A stretch of 30,482 nt of DNA from JAMXLO01 sp046732975 (GCA_046732975.1 JBKPOG010000284.1:1-30482), one strand, 5' to 3'. Positions 1 through 8,076 are shown, counted from the stretch's first letter. Notes: generated by a model not told the origin, from the sequence alone. Numbers and translations are program-made.

Positions 1-1429
1 CGATATAGGCGCCGATCGAGGACACGAAGTTCCATCCGGCGAAGGCTTCCGGGTAATCCGGATAGCGGCGTGGCATGCCGGACAGGCCCAGGAAGTGCTG
101 CGGGAAGAAGGTCAGGTTGACGCCGATGAAGGTCAGCCAAAAGTGCACCTTGCCCCAGAACTCGGGGTACTGATGGCCCGACATCTTGCCGATCCAGTAG
201 TAGAAGCCGGCAAAGATCGAGAACACCGCGCCTAGCGACAGCACGTAGTGGAAGTGCGCAACCACGTAGTAGGTGTTGTGCACGATCTCATCGATGCCCG
301 CATTCGCCAGGACCACGCCGGTGACGCCCCCGATGGTGAACACGAACAGGAAGCCAATCGCCCACAGCATCGGCGTCTTCAACTCCACCGAGCCACCCCA
401 CATAGTCGCGATCCAGGAGAAGATCTTGATGCCCGTGGGCACCGCGATGACCATCGTTGCGGCCATGAAATAGGCGCGGGTATCGACGTCGATGCCTGAG
501 ATGAACATGTGGTGCGCCCACACGACGAAGCCGATCACGCCGATCGCCACCATGGCGTATGCCATGCCGAGATAGCCGAAGATCGGCTTGCGGCTGAAGG
601 TGGAGATCACGTGGCTGATGATGCCGAACCCCGGCACGATCATGATGTAGACTTCAGGGTGACCGAAGAACCAGAACAGGTGCTGGAACAGCACGGGGTC
701 GCCGCCGCCGGTCGGATCGAAGAACGCGGTGCCGAAGTTGCGATCACAAATCAACATGGTGATCGCGCCGGCGAGCACCGGGATCGACAGCAGCAGCAGG
801 AAGGCGGTCACCAGCATCGCCCAGATGAATAGCGGCATCTTGTGCAGCGTCATGCCGGGGGCGCGCATGTTGAAGATCGTGGTGATGAAGTTGATTGCGC
901 CCAGCAATGAACTCGCACCGGCAAGGTGCAGCGCGAACAGCGTGCAATCCATCCCCATACCGGTTTCGTAGGTCTGATTGGACAGCGGGGGATAAAGCGT
1001 CCAGCCGGTGCCTGATTCACCCATGAACAGTCCGGTCATGATCAGGATGAACGCCGGTGGCAGCAGCCAGAAGCTGATGTTGTTCAGCCGCGGGAACGCC
1101 ATGTCGGGCGAGCCGATCATCAGCGGAATGAACCAGTTGCCGAACCCGCCGATCAACGCCGGCATGACCGAGAAGAAGATCATCAGCAGCCCATGCGAAG
1201 TGATGATCGTGTTCCACTCCTGGCCCGATGTCACGATCGTGTCGCCAGGGAAATTGAGCTGCGCCCGCATGATCTCCGACAGTATGGCGCCGACAAGGCC
1301 GCCGACCATCGCGAAACTCAAGTACAGCGTGCCGATGTCCTTGTGGTTCGTACTGCACAGCCAGCGCACCAGGAAGGCGGGCTTGTGATCTTCGTGGCCA
1401 TGGGCGTGATCGTGAGTGGTTGCCGACAT
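1..1429 (-). CDS. ctaD: Cytochrome c oxidase subunit I, aa3 type (3' end outside window)
   Basis: Catalytic heme-copper subunit of the terminal oxidase. It reduces O2 to water at the heme a3-CuB site and pumps protons across the inner membrane. About 476 codons are visible, against roughly 530 for the family; the C-terminus lies beyond position 1. The reading frame shows the N-terminal His-rich tail, TNHKDIGTLY, the heme-ligand segment LFALHLAGASSLLGAINF, the HPEVYI motif (CuB histidine and the crosslinked tyrosine region) and the HFHYVLSLGA segment carrying the heme a and a3 histidines. Many hydrophobic helices are present. The ATG at 1429 is preceded by AAGGAG (about 1440-1445). It lies 32 bases downstream of ctaC on the same strand, so the two are probably cotranscribed. 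The identification is secure; the missing end is only an edge effect. Confidence 0.97.
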   Translation of the reverse strand, partial: MSATTHDHAHGHEDHKPAFLVRWLCSTNHKDIGTLYLSFAMVGGLVGAILSEIMRAQLNFPGDTIVTSGQEWNTIITSHGLLMIFFSVMPALIGGFGNWFIPLMIGSPDMAFPRLNNISFWLLPPAFILIMTGLFMGESGTGWTLYPPLSNQTYETGMGMDCTLFALHLAGASSLLGAINFITTIFNMRAPGMTLHKMPLFIWAMLVTAFLLLLSIPVLAGAITMLICDRNFGTAFFDPTGGGDPVLFQHLFWFFGHPEVYIMIVPGFGIISHVISTFSRKPIFGYLGMAYAMVAIGVIGFVVWAHHMFISGIDVDTRAYFMAATMVIAVPTGIKIFSWIATMWGGSVELKTPMLWAIGFLFVFTIGGVTGVVLANAGIDEIVHNTYYVVAHFHYVLSLGAVFSIFAGFYYWIGKMSGHQYPEFWGKVHFWLTFIGVNLTFFPQHFLGLSGMPRRYPDYPEAFAGWNFVSSIGAYI

Positions 1430-1461
1430 CGCTTAGTCTCTCCTTCGCGCACCGACCGCGG

Positions 1462-2316
1462 TCAGTGCTGAACCTCTGCCGCCGCGATCTGACGAGGCTG
1501 CGACTGCCCCGCATCCGAAAATTTCGTCTTCGCCTCCGCCAGCCAGGCGGTGAACTCCTTCTCCGGCACAGCGTGCACGACGATCGGCATCCGGCTGTGA
1601 TTGGTGCCGCAAATCTGGTTGCATTCGCCATAGAACGTGCCGGCCTGGTCCACCTTGAACCAGGTCTCGATCGTCCGGCCGGGGATCGCATAGCGCTGCA
1701 CGCCGATTGACGGAATGAACCAGCTGTGGATCACGTCACCGCTTGTCTGCAGCACGCGAATGTTTTTGCCGACTGGGACGACCAGCGGATTGTCGACCGT
1801 CAACAGCCGCATTTGGCCAGGCTTCAACTGGTCGTCCGGAATGATGTAGCTGCTGAAATCGATGTTGCCATTGTCAGGATACGTATACTCCCAATACCAC
1901 TGATGCCCGGTCACCTTGATCGTCAGATCGGCATCGCGCGTCCGGTCCTGGAAATACACCAGGCGGAACGAAGGGATCGCTATCCCGACCAGGATCAGCA
2001 CCGGGATAACCGTCCAAAGCACCTCGATCACCGTGTTGTGCGACGTGCGGCTTGGCAACGGATTGCGCCTGGCGTTGTAGCGCCACACCACCCAGATCAG
2101 CAGCCCGCCAACGAACAGCGTGATCAGCGTGATGATCACCAGGACGATGTTGTGCAGCCAGATCTCCTCGTCCTTCAACGGCCCGAAACCACGCTGCATG
2201 CCCATTTCCCAGGGCCGCGGTGCTCCGACGGCCTGCGCCATCGCAGCGCCACCCGGCGCGGCAGCCAGCATCATCGCGGCTATCAGCCGCCGATACACTG
2301 ATTTCGCCCGATCCAT
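1462..2316 (-). CDS. ctaC: Cytochrome c oxidase subunit II (CuA subunit)
   Basis: Membrane-anchored subunit that receives electrons from cytochrome c at a binuclear CuA centre and passes them to subunit I. The 284-residue product has an N-terminal signal (cleavage likely at AMAQA), two transmembrane helices (IVLVIITLITLFVGG and VIPVLILVGIAIP) and a periplasmic cupredoxin domain. The aromatic patch GHQWYWEYTYP and the CuA ligands in YGECNQICGTNHSRMP (two Cys, His, Met, plus an earlier His in DVIHSWFIP) are intact. There is no C-terminal cytochrome c domain. The ATG at 2316 is chosen because it begins a proper signal peptide; the frame stays open to 2391, but that would add 25 charged residues ahead of it. 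It is the first gene of the ctaC-ctaD unit. Confidence 0.96.
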   Translation of the reverse strand: MDRAKSVYRRLIAAMMLAAAPGGAAMAQAVGAPRPWEMGMQRGFGPLKDEEIWLHNIVLVIITLITLFVGGLLIWVVWRYNARRNPLPSRTSHNTVIEVLWTVIPVLILVGIAIPSFRLVYFQDRTRDADLTIKVTGHQWYWEYTYPDNGNIDFSSYIIPDDQLKPGQMRLLTVDNPLVVPVGKNIRVLQTSGDVIHSWFIPSIGVQRYAIPGRTIETWFKVDQAGTFYGECNQICGTNHSRMPIVVHAVPEKEFTAWLAEAKTKFSDAGQSQPRQIAAAEVQH

Positions 2317-2430
2317 CCCGCTTCGGTCCCCTATCCCCGGTCCCGCGCCGGGCCGGCTCTCGCGTCGGTTGGAGTACCGGACCGCGTGCATGAGATCAAG
2401 GGAGGGCCCAGACCTATGTCTTGATCGCCC
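2317..2430. promoter_or_regulatory. Intergenic leader upstream of ctaC
   Basis: A 114-base gap on the minus strand between the methyltransferase gene and ctaC that should hold the ctaCD promoter. I see no convincing -35/-10 pair. A 7-base inverted repeat (GATCAAG at 2394-2400, CTTGATC at 2420-2426, 19-base loop) could be an operator or a weak hairpin. It has no T-run, so it is not a clear terminator. Confidence 0.25.
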
Positions 2431-3096
2431 CTAAACCTCGAGGCGCAGCAATCGGAAGATACCGAGCGGGGGAACGCTGGTCGCATTCACGCGGGCGAGG
2501 TCGTCGGGGTCGAACAGCATGTCGGCGCGAAAATCTGGGTGCCAGCCGATGGCCCGTGACGCCGACGCAAGGCCTTGTTCGATCCACCTGCGTGGCCCCT
2601 TCTCGGCGGCAAAATGGCTGATGAACAGCAGGTTGCCGCCAGGGCGGACCACCCGGCGCATTTCCGCGAGCAGTCGACGGGGGTTCGGCACGACCGAAGC
2701 CACGAACATCGCCACCGCGGTGTCGAACGAACCATCGGCGAAGTCTGTGGCCTCTGCATCCATTTCGTGCAGTGCGACCACGTTGCTGAGACGACGGTTG
2801 GCAACGCGCTTGCGCGCCTGTGCCAGCATCTCAGCCGAGAGGTCGATCCCCGTTATCCGGCGTTTCGGGTCGTAGTGCGGCAGTGCCAATCCGGTACCGA
2901 CGCCGACCTCCAGCACGTCACGTCCTGGGAGGCGATTGACCAGGCCAACCGCGCGGCGCCGCGCGGTGAGGAAGATGCCCCCGAACACGGCATCATAGAC
3001 GCCAGCCCAACGGCGATAGGCCGCGCGCACTGCCTCCGCGTCCATTGCGGGCGCGCGCCGGGAACCATGATGTCTGCGTTCTAGAATGTCGCTCAT
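2431..3096 (-). CDS. Phospholipid N-methyltransferase-like, Rhodobacter (UbiE-like) type
   Basis: SAM-dependent class I methyltransferase of 221 residues. Motif I is VLEVGVGTGL at about 61-70, followed by the acidic TGIDLSAEML loop and a post-motif region with VVRPGGNLLFISHF. The N-terminal YRRWAGVYDAVFGGIF and this spacing resemble the Rhodobacter-type PmtA, which methylates phosphatidylethanolamine stepwise to phosphatidylcholine at the membrane. UbiE-family quinone methyltransferases are the main alternative. The ATG at 3096 has GGGAGGAAG (about 3108-3116) upstream; a longer open frame extends to 3510 but has no ribosome-binding site and reads as non-family sequence. It follows a second, unrelated Pmt-like gene on the same strand with a 103-base gap. 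The fold is certain; the substrate is inferred. Confidence 0.72.
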   Translation of the reverse strand: MSDILERRHHGSRRAPAMDAEAVRAAYRRWAGVYDAVFGGIFLTARRRAVGLVNRLPGRDVLEVGVGTGLALPHYDPKRRITGIDLSAEMLAQARKRVANRRLSNVVALHEMDAEATDFADGSFDTAVAMFVASVVPNPRRLLAEMRRVVRPGGNLLFISHFAAEKGPRRWIEQGLASASRAIGWHPDFRADMLFDPDDLARVNATSVPPLGIFRLLRLEV

Positions 3097-3199
3097 GCGC
3101 GTCTGGCTTCCTCCCGTTGCCATGCCGGTAGGCCGCAGGGCGGTCGATTCTTCCGATATGAGTGGTACTAGCCGAAATGGTGCGCCGGCCCAAGCCGGG

Positions 3200-3781
3200 T
3201 TAACCCCTTGTTCGGCAGATATACGCAAAAGCAGGCGGGACGTTCCCCCAGATGGGTGCGGTCTGGCTGACGTGAGCAAACTCCCGCCGCAGTCGCCGGC
3301 GCAGGGCCTGTGCGCCCGGGAGCACGAGGCTTTGCAAATAGCCGAAGGTGACGAATAGCCCGTCGGGACGAAGCGCCGTCCGCATAGCACTGAACACAGG
3401 CTCCTGAAGCGAGACAGGCAGCGTCGCCCAGGGCAGGCCGCAGACAACGGCATCAATTGTGCCGATCCCGTACTCAACGAGGAATTGGGTGAGATCGGTG
3501 ACACTGCCATGGACGAAGGCGAGCCGCGGGAACCGGCGCGTCAGCTCGTGGACGAAGCGTTGGTTCCGTTCGATGCCCAGATAACGGCAGCCCGGGGCCA
3601 GTCGGGCGGCGATCTCCCGTGTCAAGGCGCCCGTCCCTGGCCCAAACTCGACAATTGCCTGCGCCGTGGAGAAGTCGATCGGCGCCAGCATGACCCTGGC
3701 CAGAGCCGGCGAACTCGGCAGGACCGCCCCGATCGACCGAGGCGAGCGCAGAAATTGCCGAAAGAAGACCGTGGCGGTCAT
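3200..3781 (-). CDS. Phospholipid N-methyltransferase-like, Sinorhizobium (KsgA-like) type
   Basis: Small 193-residue methyltransferase. It opens with FFRQFLRSPRSIGAVLPSSP, the signature of the COG3963 phospholipid methyltransferase group, and carries motif I as VEFGPGTGALT at about 44-54. The motif IV region is VCGLPWATLP, resembling rRNA adenine dimethylases in fold but too short to be KsgA. Length fits Sinorhizobium-type PmtA (about 200 residues). Known members methylate phosphatidylethanolamine or its methylated intermediates. The ATG at 3781 fits the family N-terminus; in-frame codons up to 3838 are possible but unlike the family. No strong ribosome-binding site is visible. Neighbours on the same strand are a cold-shock gene upstream and the Rhodobacter-type enzyme downstream, so the pair may share the three methylation steps. 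Confidence 0.72.
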   Translation of the reverse strand: MTATVFFRQFLRSPRSIGAVLPSSPALARVMLAPIDFSTAQAIVEFGPGTGALTREIAARLAPGCRYLGIERNQRFVHELTRRFPRLAFVHGSVTDLTQFLVEYGIGTIDAVVCGLPWATLPVSLQEPVFSAMRTALRPDGLFVTFGYLQSLVLPGAQALRRRLRREFAHVSQTAPIWGNVPPAFAYICRTRG

Positions 3782-3884
3782 GCAGCGGGCGCGGTCATGC
3801 AGCGGGGACGTACTTGGTCGCCCGCGAGCCATTGGCACGCGGGTGGCCGACCGCCCCCGACTGTGGCCGGTTCCGGCGGACGCC

Positions 3885-4094
3885 TCAGTCGGACTGCGAC
3901 AGATTCACAGCGGCGGTTCGGCCGTTCTGCTGCTGTTCGACCTCGAAGCCGACCTTCTGGCCTTCGCTGAGACTTCGCAGGCCGGCCTTCTGCACGGCGC
4001 TGATATGGACGAAGACATCCTTCCCACCGGTATCTGGCGCAATAAAGCCGTAGCCTTTGGTTGGATTGAACCACTTTACGGTGCCCTTGGGCAT
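3885..4094 (-). CDS. Cold-shock protein, CspA family
   Basis: A 69-residue single cold-shock domain that binds single-stranded RNA/DNA and melts RNA secondary structure. Both nucleic-acid motifs are intact: RNP1 (KGYGFIAP, residues 13-20) and RNP2 (VFVHIS, about 27-32), after the family start MPKGTVKWFNPTKG. The ATG at 4094 has an AAAGG-type site about 11 bases upstream. It is the first of three minus-strand genes and is divergent from tatA, with a 300-base gap whose csp-proximal part may encode the long 5' leader typical of csp genes. Which csp paralogue this is cannot be told from sequence. Confidence 0.95.
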   Translation of the reverse strand: MPKGTVKWFNPTKGYGFIAPDTGGKDVFVHISAVQKAGLRSLSEGQKVGFEVEQQQNGRTAAVNLSQSD

Positions 4095-4394
4095 CGACGC
4101 GCTGCCTTTCTGCCTGCGGGCTTACCGCCGCCGTTCCGGCCAGCGGACGCCCAATTGTACAGAAGCGCGACAGACATCTCCGTGACGCTCCTGCCCCTGC
4201 GGCAAGGCTCCCATCATTGTTGGTTACCGAGATGACGGTGTTGCCTAGCCAAGGCAACGATACGCGGCCATTTGTCACGTCGCAATCAGTCCTTCATACC
4301 AACGGGGGAAAGCGCTTGCATCCGCCGTCGCACCGCGCCATGTCGTTGCCGTGAGGCGCCGGCAAACGTGAGCGCCCCGCTCCTCGGAGGACTT
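4095..4394. other. Intergenic region between divergent csp and tatA
   Basis: Exactly 300 bases without a supported gene. It should contain the promoters of csp (leftward) and tatA (rightward). A 6-base inverted repeat GTTGCC/GGCAAC (4240-4245 and 4253-4258, 7-base loop) sits near the middle and could be an operator or a leader hairpin. I found no strong sigma-70 pair. Open frames crossing it have no ribosome-binding site and no family resemblance. Confidence 0.4.
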
Positions 4395-4640
4395 ATGGGT
4401 AGCTTCAGCATCTGGCACTGGATGGTGGTGCTGCTGGTCGTCCTGCTGCTGTTTGGCGGCGGCAAGGTCAGCAGCCTGATGGGCGACTTCGCCAAGGGCA
4501 TCAAGTCGTTCAAGAAGAACATGGCGGACAACGAGGATGATGTCTCGATGGAGGCAAATGCCGAAAGGCCGACCGGCACGATCGCCGGCCCCTCCGGACA
4601 GGCCAACGCCGCGAAGCGGGAGCACACCGCGGCCCAGTGA
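4395..4640 (+). CDS. tatA: Sec-independent translocase subunit TatA/TatE
   Basis: Pore-forming component of the twin-arginine pathway, which exports folded proteins. The 81-residue product has the TatA layout: a short periplasmic N-terminus (MGSFSIWHW), one transmembrane helix (MVVLLVVLLLFGG), a hinge, the amphipathic helix GDFAKGIKSFKKNM, and an acidic disordered tail. The hinge reads FGGGKVSSL instead of the more usual FG-x-GKIPEL. The ATG at 4395 is fixed by GGAGG at 4386-4390; upstream in-frame codons from 4272 are not part of the family. No tatB or tatC is next to it, unlike the common tatABC operon. GcrA follows 137 bases later on the same strand. Confidence 0.93.
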   Translation: MGSFSIWHWMVVLLVVLLLFGGGKVSSLMGDFAKGIKSFKKNMADNEDDVSMEANAERPTGTIAGPSGQANAAKREHTAAQ

Positions 4641-4716
4641 GCGAGCTCTCATACTAGGCGTTGTTGTCCCTGGATAGGTTTTCCACAAGTTTTTGTGGCC
4701 TTCCGGCATTGTTCTG

Positions 4717-4744
4717 TTGACGGGCGCCTTCACCAGTATACCGT
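4717..4744 (+). promoter_or_regulatory. Candidate sigma-70 promoter for gcrA
   Basis: TTGACG (4717-4722), a 16-base spacer and TACCGT (4739-4744) lie 34 bases before the GcrA start. The -35 is good and the -10 is poor. No GANTC methylation site was seen between tatA and gcrA. Confidence 0.35.
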
Positions 4745-4777
4745 ATCTTGTGGTTGCACCACCAGGGGAGCCACGAG

Positions 4778-5293
4778 ATGGAGTGGGCCGAGGAAACCAT
4801 TGTTCGCTTGCGGACGTTGTGGGACGAGGGGCTGTCCACCGCGGAGATCGGCCGGCGCCTGGGAGTGTCCAAGAACGCCGTGGTGGGCAAGGCGCATCGC
4901 CTGGATCTCCCGGCACGGCCATCACCGATCCGTCGGGATGGTTCGGGTGGCGGAGCACCCCGACGCAGTGCCCCACGCCGCGTCGCCGGCCCGACACTGC
5001 CACCGCTTTCCAGCACCTCGCCATTGAGTGGCCTGGCGTCTTCGCCACCGGTCCTGCCGCATCTGGCTGTCATGTCGGTCAAGCCAGTTCCCGCGCCGCC
5101 AGCGGCTCGTGCGGCGCCCCCGGCGCCGCGGCCATATGGTCGCGTTGTCACGTGCTGCTGGCCGCTTGGGGAGCCCGGCACCAGAAGCTTCCGGTTCTGC
5201 GACGACCCCTCGGAGCCCGGCAAGCCGTACTGCTCGGACCACGTGAAGCTTGCCTATGTAAGGGTGCGCGACCGCCGCGACGACGCTGCCTGA
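4778..5293 (+). CDS. gcrA: GcrA cell-cycle transcription regulator
   Basis: Alphaproteobacterial co-activator that binds RNA polymerase sigma-70 and promoters methylated at GANTC sites by CcrM, coupling transcription to the replication cycle. Residues 1-45 form the DNA-binding domain, WAEETIVRLRTLWDEGLSTA-type with the helix-turn-helix EIGRRLGVSKNAVVGKAHRL. A Pro/Ala/Arg-rich linker follows. The C-terminal sigma-interacting domain has CCWPLGEPGT, FRFCDDP and KPYCSDHVKLAYVR. The product is 171 residues, usual for the family. The ATG at 4778 follows AGGGGAG (4764-4770) and matches the family start MEWAEE; the frame is open ten codons further upstream. It converges on the CHAP lipoprotein with a three-base gap and no visible terminator. 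Confidence 0.96.
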   Translation: MEWAEETIVRLRTLWDEGLSTAEIGRRLGVSKNAVVGKAHRLDLPARPSPIRRDGSGGGAPRRSAPRRVAGPTLPPLSSTSPLSGLASSPPVLPHLAVMSVKPVPAPPAARAAPPAPRPYGRVVTCCWPLGEPGTRSFRFCDDPSEPGKPYCSDHVKLAYVRVRDRRDDAA

Positions 5294-5296
5294 CCG

Positions 5297-5818
5297 CTAT
5301 TCATCGGCTGCCAGTCGGATTGCCCGCGGCGTCGCCGCCGTCAGCTGGTCGTGCGTCGCGGGCTGTACGGGCCGGATAAAGCCGAATGCAGGATACGTGG
5401 TGGTGCCCATCTCGCCGGTCGGCGGCCACCATACCCTTATCAACGACCAGTCATTCGCCGAGGAAACGTCTACCACCGGCTGGTCCTCGCTGACCCTGTG
5501 GCGCACCCAGTTCGCCTGGGTGACCAGGATATGTCGTTGGCCAAGAACCTGCGAAACAACTGCAACGTGCCCACTGGGAAGGCGGCCGGTGCGCCGAAGT
5601 ACCAGCACGCTGCCGATGGCAGGCTGGGTGCTTCGTTCGTAGCGCTCCTTTGCCTGCCACCACCAATCGGCCGCGTCGCCCGAGAGCCGGACGCCGCTGA
5701 GGGCGCGGGCGAATGGTGCGCACTCTACGACGACAGAGCGTCCGACATAGCCGCCACCGGGAGAACCGGATGCACAGGCGGACAGGGCAAGCAGCAGACA
5801 CAGCAAGAGACGAGACAT
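5297..5818 (-). CDS. CHAP-domain lipoprotein, putative peptidoglycan amidase/endopeptidase
   Basis: The 173-residue product has a lipoprotein signal (MSRLLLCLLLALSAC, lipobox LSAC with Cys15), so it is probably an envelope lipoprotein. A CHAP fold (NlpC/P60-like cysteine peptidase) follows, with candidate triad Cys33 (VECAPFAR), His84 (PSGHVAVV) and Asn103 (VTQANW). CHAP enzymes cleave amide bonds in cell-wall peptides; the substrate here is unknown. I choose the ATG at 5818 because it directly begins the signal peptide and is preceded by AGGG; a TTG at 5851 would add eleven residues. It stands alone on its strand, 88 bases downstream of the dioxygenase gene and tail-to-tail with gcrA. Confidence 0.8.
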   Translation of the reverse strand: MSRLLLCLLLALSACASGSPGGGYVGRSVVVECAPFARALSGVRLSGDAADWWWQAKERYERSTQPAIGSVLVLRRTGRLPSGHVAVVSQVLGQRHILVTQANWVRHRVSEDQPVVDVSSANDWSLIRVWWPPTGEMGTTTYPAFGFIRPVQPATHDQLTAATPRAIRLAADE

Positions 5819-5906
5819 ACGCCCTGGCGAAAACAGCCGCTTAGCGCACAATTATCCACCAAGACGTCAGAAGGCTGCAATAATATTCTGATGCGGCTTT
5901 ACCGTA

Positions 5907-6782
5907 TCAGAACGGCGCGTCTCCGCACACCGTGATCCGGCGCATGATCCGGGTCTCCGCGGGATAGTCGTTGACCGCGAAGTGCTGGGTGCAGCGATTG
6001 TCCCAGAAGGCGACCGAGCCGCTCTCCCACCGGAACCGGCAGACGAACTCGGGCCGGATCGAGTGCCGCTTCAGGAAATCGATCAGCGGTTCGCTTTCCT
6101 CGTTGGTCATACCATCGAAGCGCTGGACGTGACCGCCAATGTACAGCGCCTTCCGCCCGGTCTCCGGGTGGGTGCGCACCAGCGGATGGACCGAGGTCGT
6201 CTGCACGTTCCCCGGGTCCTTGACCTTCATGTGCGTCATTTCGCGGTCATACCGCGCGGCGCGCGACACGCCGCCATGCTGCTTGAAATTGTCGCCGACG
6301 CAGACGGTGTGCAATTGGCTGCACAGCGCCTTCATACCGTCCGACAGGCTCTCGTAGGCGAGGTACTGGTTGGTGAACATCGTGTCGCCGCCGGCAGACG
6401 GCACCTCCAGCGCGTAGAGGATTGTCCCCATCGCCGGCTGCGGCGAGAACATCTGATCAGTGTGCCACGAACCGCCAAAATTCTTCTTGTCCTCCGGCGT
6501 CTTGATGATCTCGAGGATCTCCGGATAGTCCGCCATGCCCTGCATGAAGGGATGCAGGTGGATCTCGCCCCAGCGGCGCGCGAAACGAAGCTGCTGCTCC
6601 GGGGTCAGCCGCTGATTGCGGAAAAAGATCACGCAGTTATCCAGCAACGCGGCGCGAATCTCCGCCAGCACATCGTCCGGCAGATCCTTGGACAGATCGA
6701 TGCCGGCAATCTCTGCACCGAGCGAGCCGGCAATCTTGTGGGCTTGAAGAGAATGATACTGCGTATTGCTTGGGGCATTCAT
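5907..6782 (-). CDS. TauD/TfdA-family 2-oxoglutarate-dependent dioxygenase
   Basis: Non-heme Fe(II) oxygenase that hydroxylates a small acidic substrate at the expense of 2-oxoglutarate and O2. The 291-residue product keeps the facial triad: His107 and Asp109 in GGSWHTDQMF, and His267 in RCTQHFAVNDY. The 2-oxoglutarate-binding Arg is in TRIMRR (about 278). The N-terminal segment AGSLGAEIAGIDLSKDL is typical of TauD. Substrates of the family include taurine, alkyl sulfates and aryloxyacetates; none can be assigned here, and no sulfonate transporter is adjacent. The ATG at 6782 has AAGGAG at 6792-6797; the frame is open far upstream (to 7559), but only as a shadow of the GNAT and PhaB genes. 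It follows GNAT by 38 bases, probably in the same transcript. Confidence 0.88.
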   Translation of the reverse strand: MNAPSNTQYHSLQAHKIAGSLGAEIAGIDLSKDLPDDVLAEIRAALLDNCVIFFRNQRLTPEQQLRFARRWGEIHLHPFMQGMADYPEILEIIKTPEDKKNFGGSWHTDQMFSPQPAMGTILYALEVPSAGGDTMFTNQYLAYESLSDGMKALCSQLHTVCVGDNFKQHGGVSRAARYDREMTHMKVKDPGNVQTTSVHPLVRTHPETGRKALYIGGHVQRFDGMTNEESEPLIDFLKRHSIRPEFVCRFRWESGSVAFWDNRCTQHFAVNDYPAETRIMRRITVCGDAPF

Positions 6783-6820
6783 TGATGGGGTCTCCTTCGG
6801 CGCAAGCGTGCATCGGAAGT

Positions 6821-7354
6821 TCACCTGAGTGAAGAGCGGATCAGCCGATAGAGCACGTGCCGACACAGTGGATGACCAACGGGATAGCTCGGGTGATTGA
6901 ACTCGAGCTGGCGTGTCATTCCCAAGCGCTCCATGACGCGCGTCGAGGGACGATTTTCCAGTGCGGTCAGCGCCACGATCTCCGTCAGCCCCACGCGGTT
7001 GAAGCCATCCTCGATCGCAGCCTGCGCCGCCTCGGTCGCGTAACCGCACCCCCAATATCGGCGGTTCAGTCGCCACGCCACTTCGACCGCCGGTGTGAAC
7101 GATGCCTCGAACTTCACGTAGGATATGCCGACCGCGCCGATGAACGGCGCGACGCCTGGCGCATCGACCGCCCACTTGCAGAACCCATGTTCGACCAGAT
7201 GGGCCTCGACGCGAGCGACATAGACGTCGCTCGCTGCGCGGGTGAGGGTGCCGCCGAGAAAGCGCATCGTCGCTGCATCGGCGTTCTGCTCGGCGAACGG
7301 AGCAAGGTCGCTCCGTTGCCAGGGACGTAATCTCAGTCTCGCTGTTTCGATCAT
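6821..7354 (-). CDS. GNAT-family N-acetyltransferase, RimJ/RimL-like
   Basis: Transfers an acetyl group from acetyl-CoA to an amine. The 177-residue product starts ETARLRLRPWQRSDLAPFAE, the usual start of the Acetyltransf_3 subgroup. It has VEVAWRLNRRYWGCGYATEA, the acetyl-CoA pyrophosphate loop (R/Q-x-x-G-x-G/A pattern), and ends with ENRPSTRVMERLGM. The substrate is unknown; relatives act on ribosomal protein N-termini or small molecules. Its ATG shares one base with the PhaB stop codon (TGATG), which indicates translational coupling to phaB, although no functional link between the two is obvious. Confidence 0.85.
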   Translation of the reverse strand: MIETARLRLRPWQRSDLAPFAEQNADAATMRFLGGTLTRAASDVYVARVEAHLVEHGFCKWAVDAPGVAPFIGAVGISYVKFEASFTPAVEVAWRLNRRYWGCGYATEAAQAAIEDGFNRVGLTEIVALTALENRPSTRVMERLGMTRQLEFNHPSYPVGHPLCRHVLYRLIRSSLR

Positions 7355-8076
7355 CAGTACATGTGCTGACCGCCATTGATCGACAACGTCGATCCAGTGA
7401 TGAACTCGGCCTCGTCCGCGGTAAGAAAAGCCACGCCGCGCGCGATATCCGAAGCGTGGCCCAGTCGGCCGACCGGAATGCGGGCGACGATCTTTTCCAG
7501 CACGTCGTGCGGAACGGCGCGCACCATGTCGGTATCGACATAGCCGGGCGCGATGGCATTAACCGTGATGCCGAACCGCGCGCCTTCCTGCGCCAGCGCC
7601 TTGGTGAAGCCGTGGATGCCCGACTTGGCGGCAGCGTAGTTCACCTGTCCGTACTGTCCGGCTTGTCCGTTGATGCTGCCGACATTAACGATGCGACCGA
7701 ACTTGCGCTCGCGCATATCGGGAAAGGTCAACTTGCACAGGTTGAAGCAGGCGCCAAGGTTGGTGTCGATCACCGCCTCCCACATGTCGCGTGACATGCG
7801 CTGCAGCGTGCCGTCGCGGGTGATGCCGGCATTGTTCACCAGCACCTCGATCGGGCCCACCTCTTCAGTGATGCGCTGCACCGCCCGCTCGCATTGCTGG
7901 AAACTGCCGACGTCGAAGCGCTCGACGCGCAGGCCGGTCTCTTCCTGGAAGGCGGATGCAGCCTTCTCATTGCCCGCGAAGTTGGCGACCACCGTGCGGC
8001 CCTGCTCCTTCAGCGCCACGCAGATGGCAGCGCCGATCCCGCGAGTTCCGCCTGTCACCAGTGCCACACGTGCCAT
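7354..8076 (-). CDS. phaB: Acetoacetyl-CoA reductase (NADPH), PHB synthesis
   Basis: Reduces acetoacetyl-CoA to (R)-3-hydroxybutyryl-CoA, the monomer for polyhydroxybutyrate. The 240-residue short-chain dehydrogenase has the cofactor motif TGGTRGIG (8-15), NNAGITRDGTLQRM, and the catalytic Ser/Tyr/Lys in VGSINGQAGQYGQVNYAAAK. Features specific to PhaB include GQAGQYGQVNYAAAKSGIHG and the end FITGSTLSINGGQHMY. The related FabG is the alternative but lacks that pattern. The ATG at 8076 has GGGAGG close upstream. phaA and phaC are not nearby, so the polymer genes are split. Downstream lies GNAT (one-base overlap) and upstream, after 75 bases, the VOC gene on the same strand. Confidence 0.93.
   Translation of the reverse strand: MARVALVTGGTRGIGAAICVALKEQGRTVVANFAGNEKAASAFQEETGLRVERFDVGSFQQCERAVQRITEEVGPIEVLVNNAGITRDGTLQRMSRDMWEAVIDTNLGACFNLCKLTFPDMRERKFGRIVNVGSINGQAGQYGQVNYAAAKSGIHGFTKALAQEGARFGITVNAIAPGYVDTDMVRAVPHDVLEKIVARIPVGRLGHASDIARGVAFLTADEAEFITGSTLSINGGQHMY

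Noticed and set aside
4683..4698. Hairpin CCACAA/TTGTGG after tatA
   Set aside because: Only six base pairs with no T-run; not a convincing terminator or operator.
6783..7559. N-terminal extension of the TauD reading frame
   Set aside because: It runs through GNAT and PhaB in another frame; the TauD start at 6782 has a strong ribosome-binding site and the family N-terminus.
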